A program made the position numbers and the translations under genes. Positions 5,191 to 5,685 of a stretch of DNA of 5,685 nt are shown one piece after another. A model generated the notes under the pieces. That model saw only the letters and a list, made by a program, of their open reading frames with translations, was not told the origin of the DNA and did not search any database. The stretch is from contig CADBDO010000057.1 of assembly GCA_902793515.1 (NCBI GenBank), forward strand, positions 1 through 5,685. The letters run 5' to 3'. The DNA comes from an uncultured Erysipelotrichaceae bacterium (GTDB lineage Bacteria > Bacillota_I > Bacilli_A > RFN20 > CAG-826). The first letter of the stretch is position 1. The number at the start of each line of letters is the position of its first letter.

Positions 5191-5685
5191 TGGCTTCGTT
5201 TAGGAAGGAAGTGCCGAATTTGGAGAAGGTCTGCCTATGTAAGTCAAGGTCATTAAGCGCTTTAGCGACAAATAACGGCATCGCCCCAATGAACTTGATC
5301 TCGAGGATGCCATATCCTTCTTTAAGAAGGCTCTTTCCTCCAAGCTTATTGATATCGAAGTCCTCTCTTCGGTAAGTTATGTCTTTATCAACGGTGAGGC
5401 GAAGGTAATCTTCCCCAGGTTTATTCATATAGGCAATCCTCTCATATTGCATGAGGGTATTAGGGACGATTGAGCCTCTATATCTTTCTTTGAAAATGGC
5501 GAGCTCATCGATGAATTCATCGTGTTTGGTGTCTCCATTCTTTGGAGGGAATACCCCTTTGTTCACGAAATCATCGACCTCTTCTTTGCTAATGTAGATA
5601 CGCCTTTTGTAGACATCCTTGAAGATCTTGTCTTTGAACTCGAGGAAGTAGATTGGCTTATCTCCTCCATAGGACCTTAAGCGCA
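5171..5685 (-). CDS. VTC-domain (polyphosphate polymerase-type) protein, C-terminal part
   Basis: The last 170 residues of a protein whose N-terminus lies beyond the right edge. It fits the VTC domain (PF09359) of the CYTH/triphosphate tunnel superfamily, in which charged residues line a tunnel that binds polyphosphate or nucleoside triphosphate. Tunnel-type motifs appear in the expected order: FLEFK (E and K), YKRR, a variable helical stretch, then VPNTLMQYERIAYM (YxR), LRLTVDKDITYR (RxTxD), GILEIKF (ExK) and FSKFGTSF near the end. In yeast, VTC4 makes polyphosphate from ATP; bacterial stand-alone members are mostly uncharacterised and often lie beside CotH-kinase and DUF4956 genes. A GTG at 5566 is an internal codon, because conserved motifs continue upstream of it. 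A probable terminator overlaps its stop. Confidence 0.85.
   Translation of the reverse strand, partial: RLRSYGGDKPIYFLEFKDKIFKDVYKRRIYISKEEVDDFVNKGVFPPKNGDTKHDEFIDELAIFKERYRGSIVPNTLMQYERIAYMNKPGEDYLRLTVDKDITYRREDFDINKLGGKSLLKEGYGILEIKFIGAMPLFVAKALNDLDLHRQTFSKFGTSFLNEAKEARLL

Noticed and set aside
1..5685. Use of TGA as a Trp codon (Mollicutes code 4)
   Set aside because: All Trp codons read in the genes are TGG, and no gene needs an in-frame TGA to stay open.

Overview
The window looks like chromosomal DNA from an uncultured gut-type member of the Bacilli (Firmicutes, near the Erysipelotrichia/Mollicutes branch). This is inferred from Gram-positive style lipoproteins with Ser-rich tethers, strong Shine-Dalgarno sites, U-tract hairpin terminators, and codon use that prefers C-ending codons with TTA/CTC/CTT for Leu and AGA for Arg. 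All five stop codons seen are TAA and every Trp read is TGG, so nothing points to code 4. The taxonomic placement is a low-confidence inference. No RNA gene, insertion sequence, phage gene or CRISPR array was found.

Layout. Bases 1-145 hold the tail of an upstream unit that ends in a rho-independent terminator. Bases 162-2298 carry a promoter, a 660-residue lipoprotein with a CotH-type kinase domain, and its terminator. Bases 2299-3087 hold a second, small lipoprotein with different codon use, enclosed by two terminators whose stems are nearly identical. Bases 3106-3940 hold a promoter and a membrane protein of the YugP (Zn_peptidase_2) family in which the zinc-binding HEXXH motif is gone. 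A bidirectional terminator (about 3963-3998) separates these rightward genes from two leftward ones. These are a TtcA-type tRNA thiolase carrying an extra C-terminal, possibly GNAT-like domain (3998-5116), and the C-terminal 170 residues of a VTC/polyphosphate-polymerase-type protein (5171 to the right edge).

How the genes may relate. CotH-kinase and VTC-domain proteins are often genomic neighbours in bacteria. Here they lie about 3 kb apart on opposite strands, so any link is by proximity and not by operon. The two lipoproteins would be displayed outside the membrane and the YugP-like protein sits in it, making the left two thirds a cell-envelope region. The TtcA-like gene is a housekeeping RNA-modification gene by family.

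The points most worth a second look are the apparent pseudo-metalloprotease, the C-terminal extension on the TtcA-like enzyme, and the compositionally odd small lipoprotein between repeated terminators.
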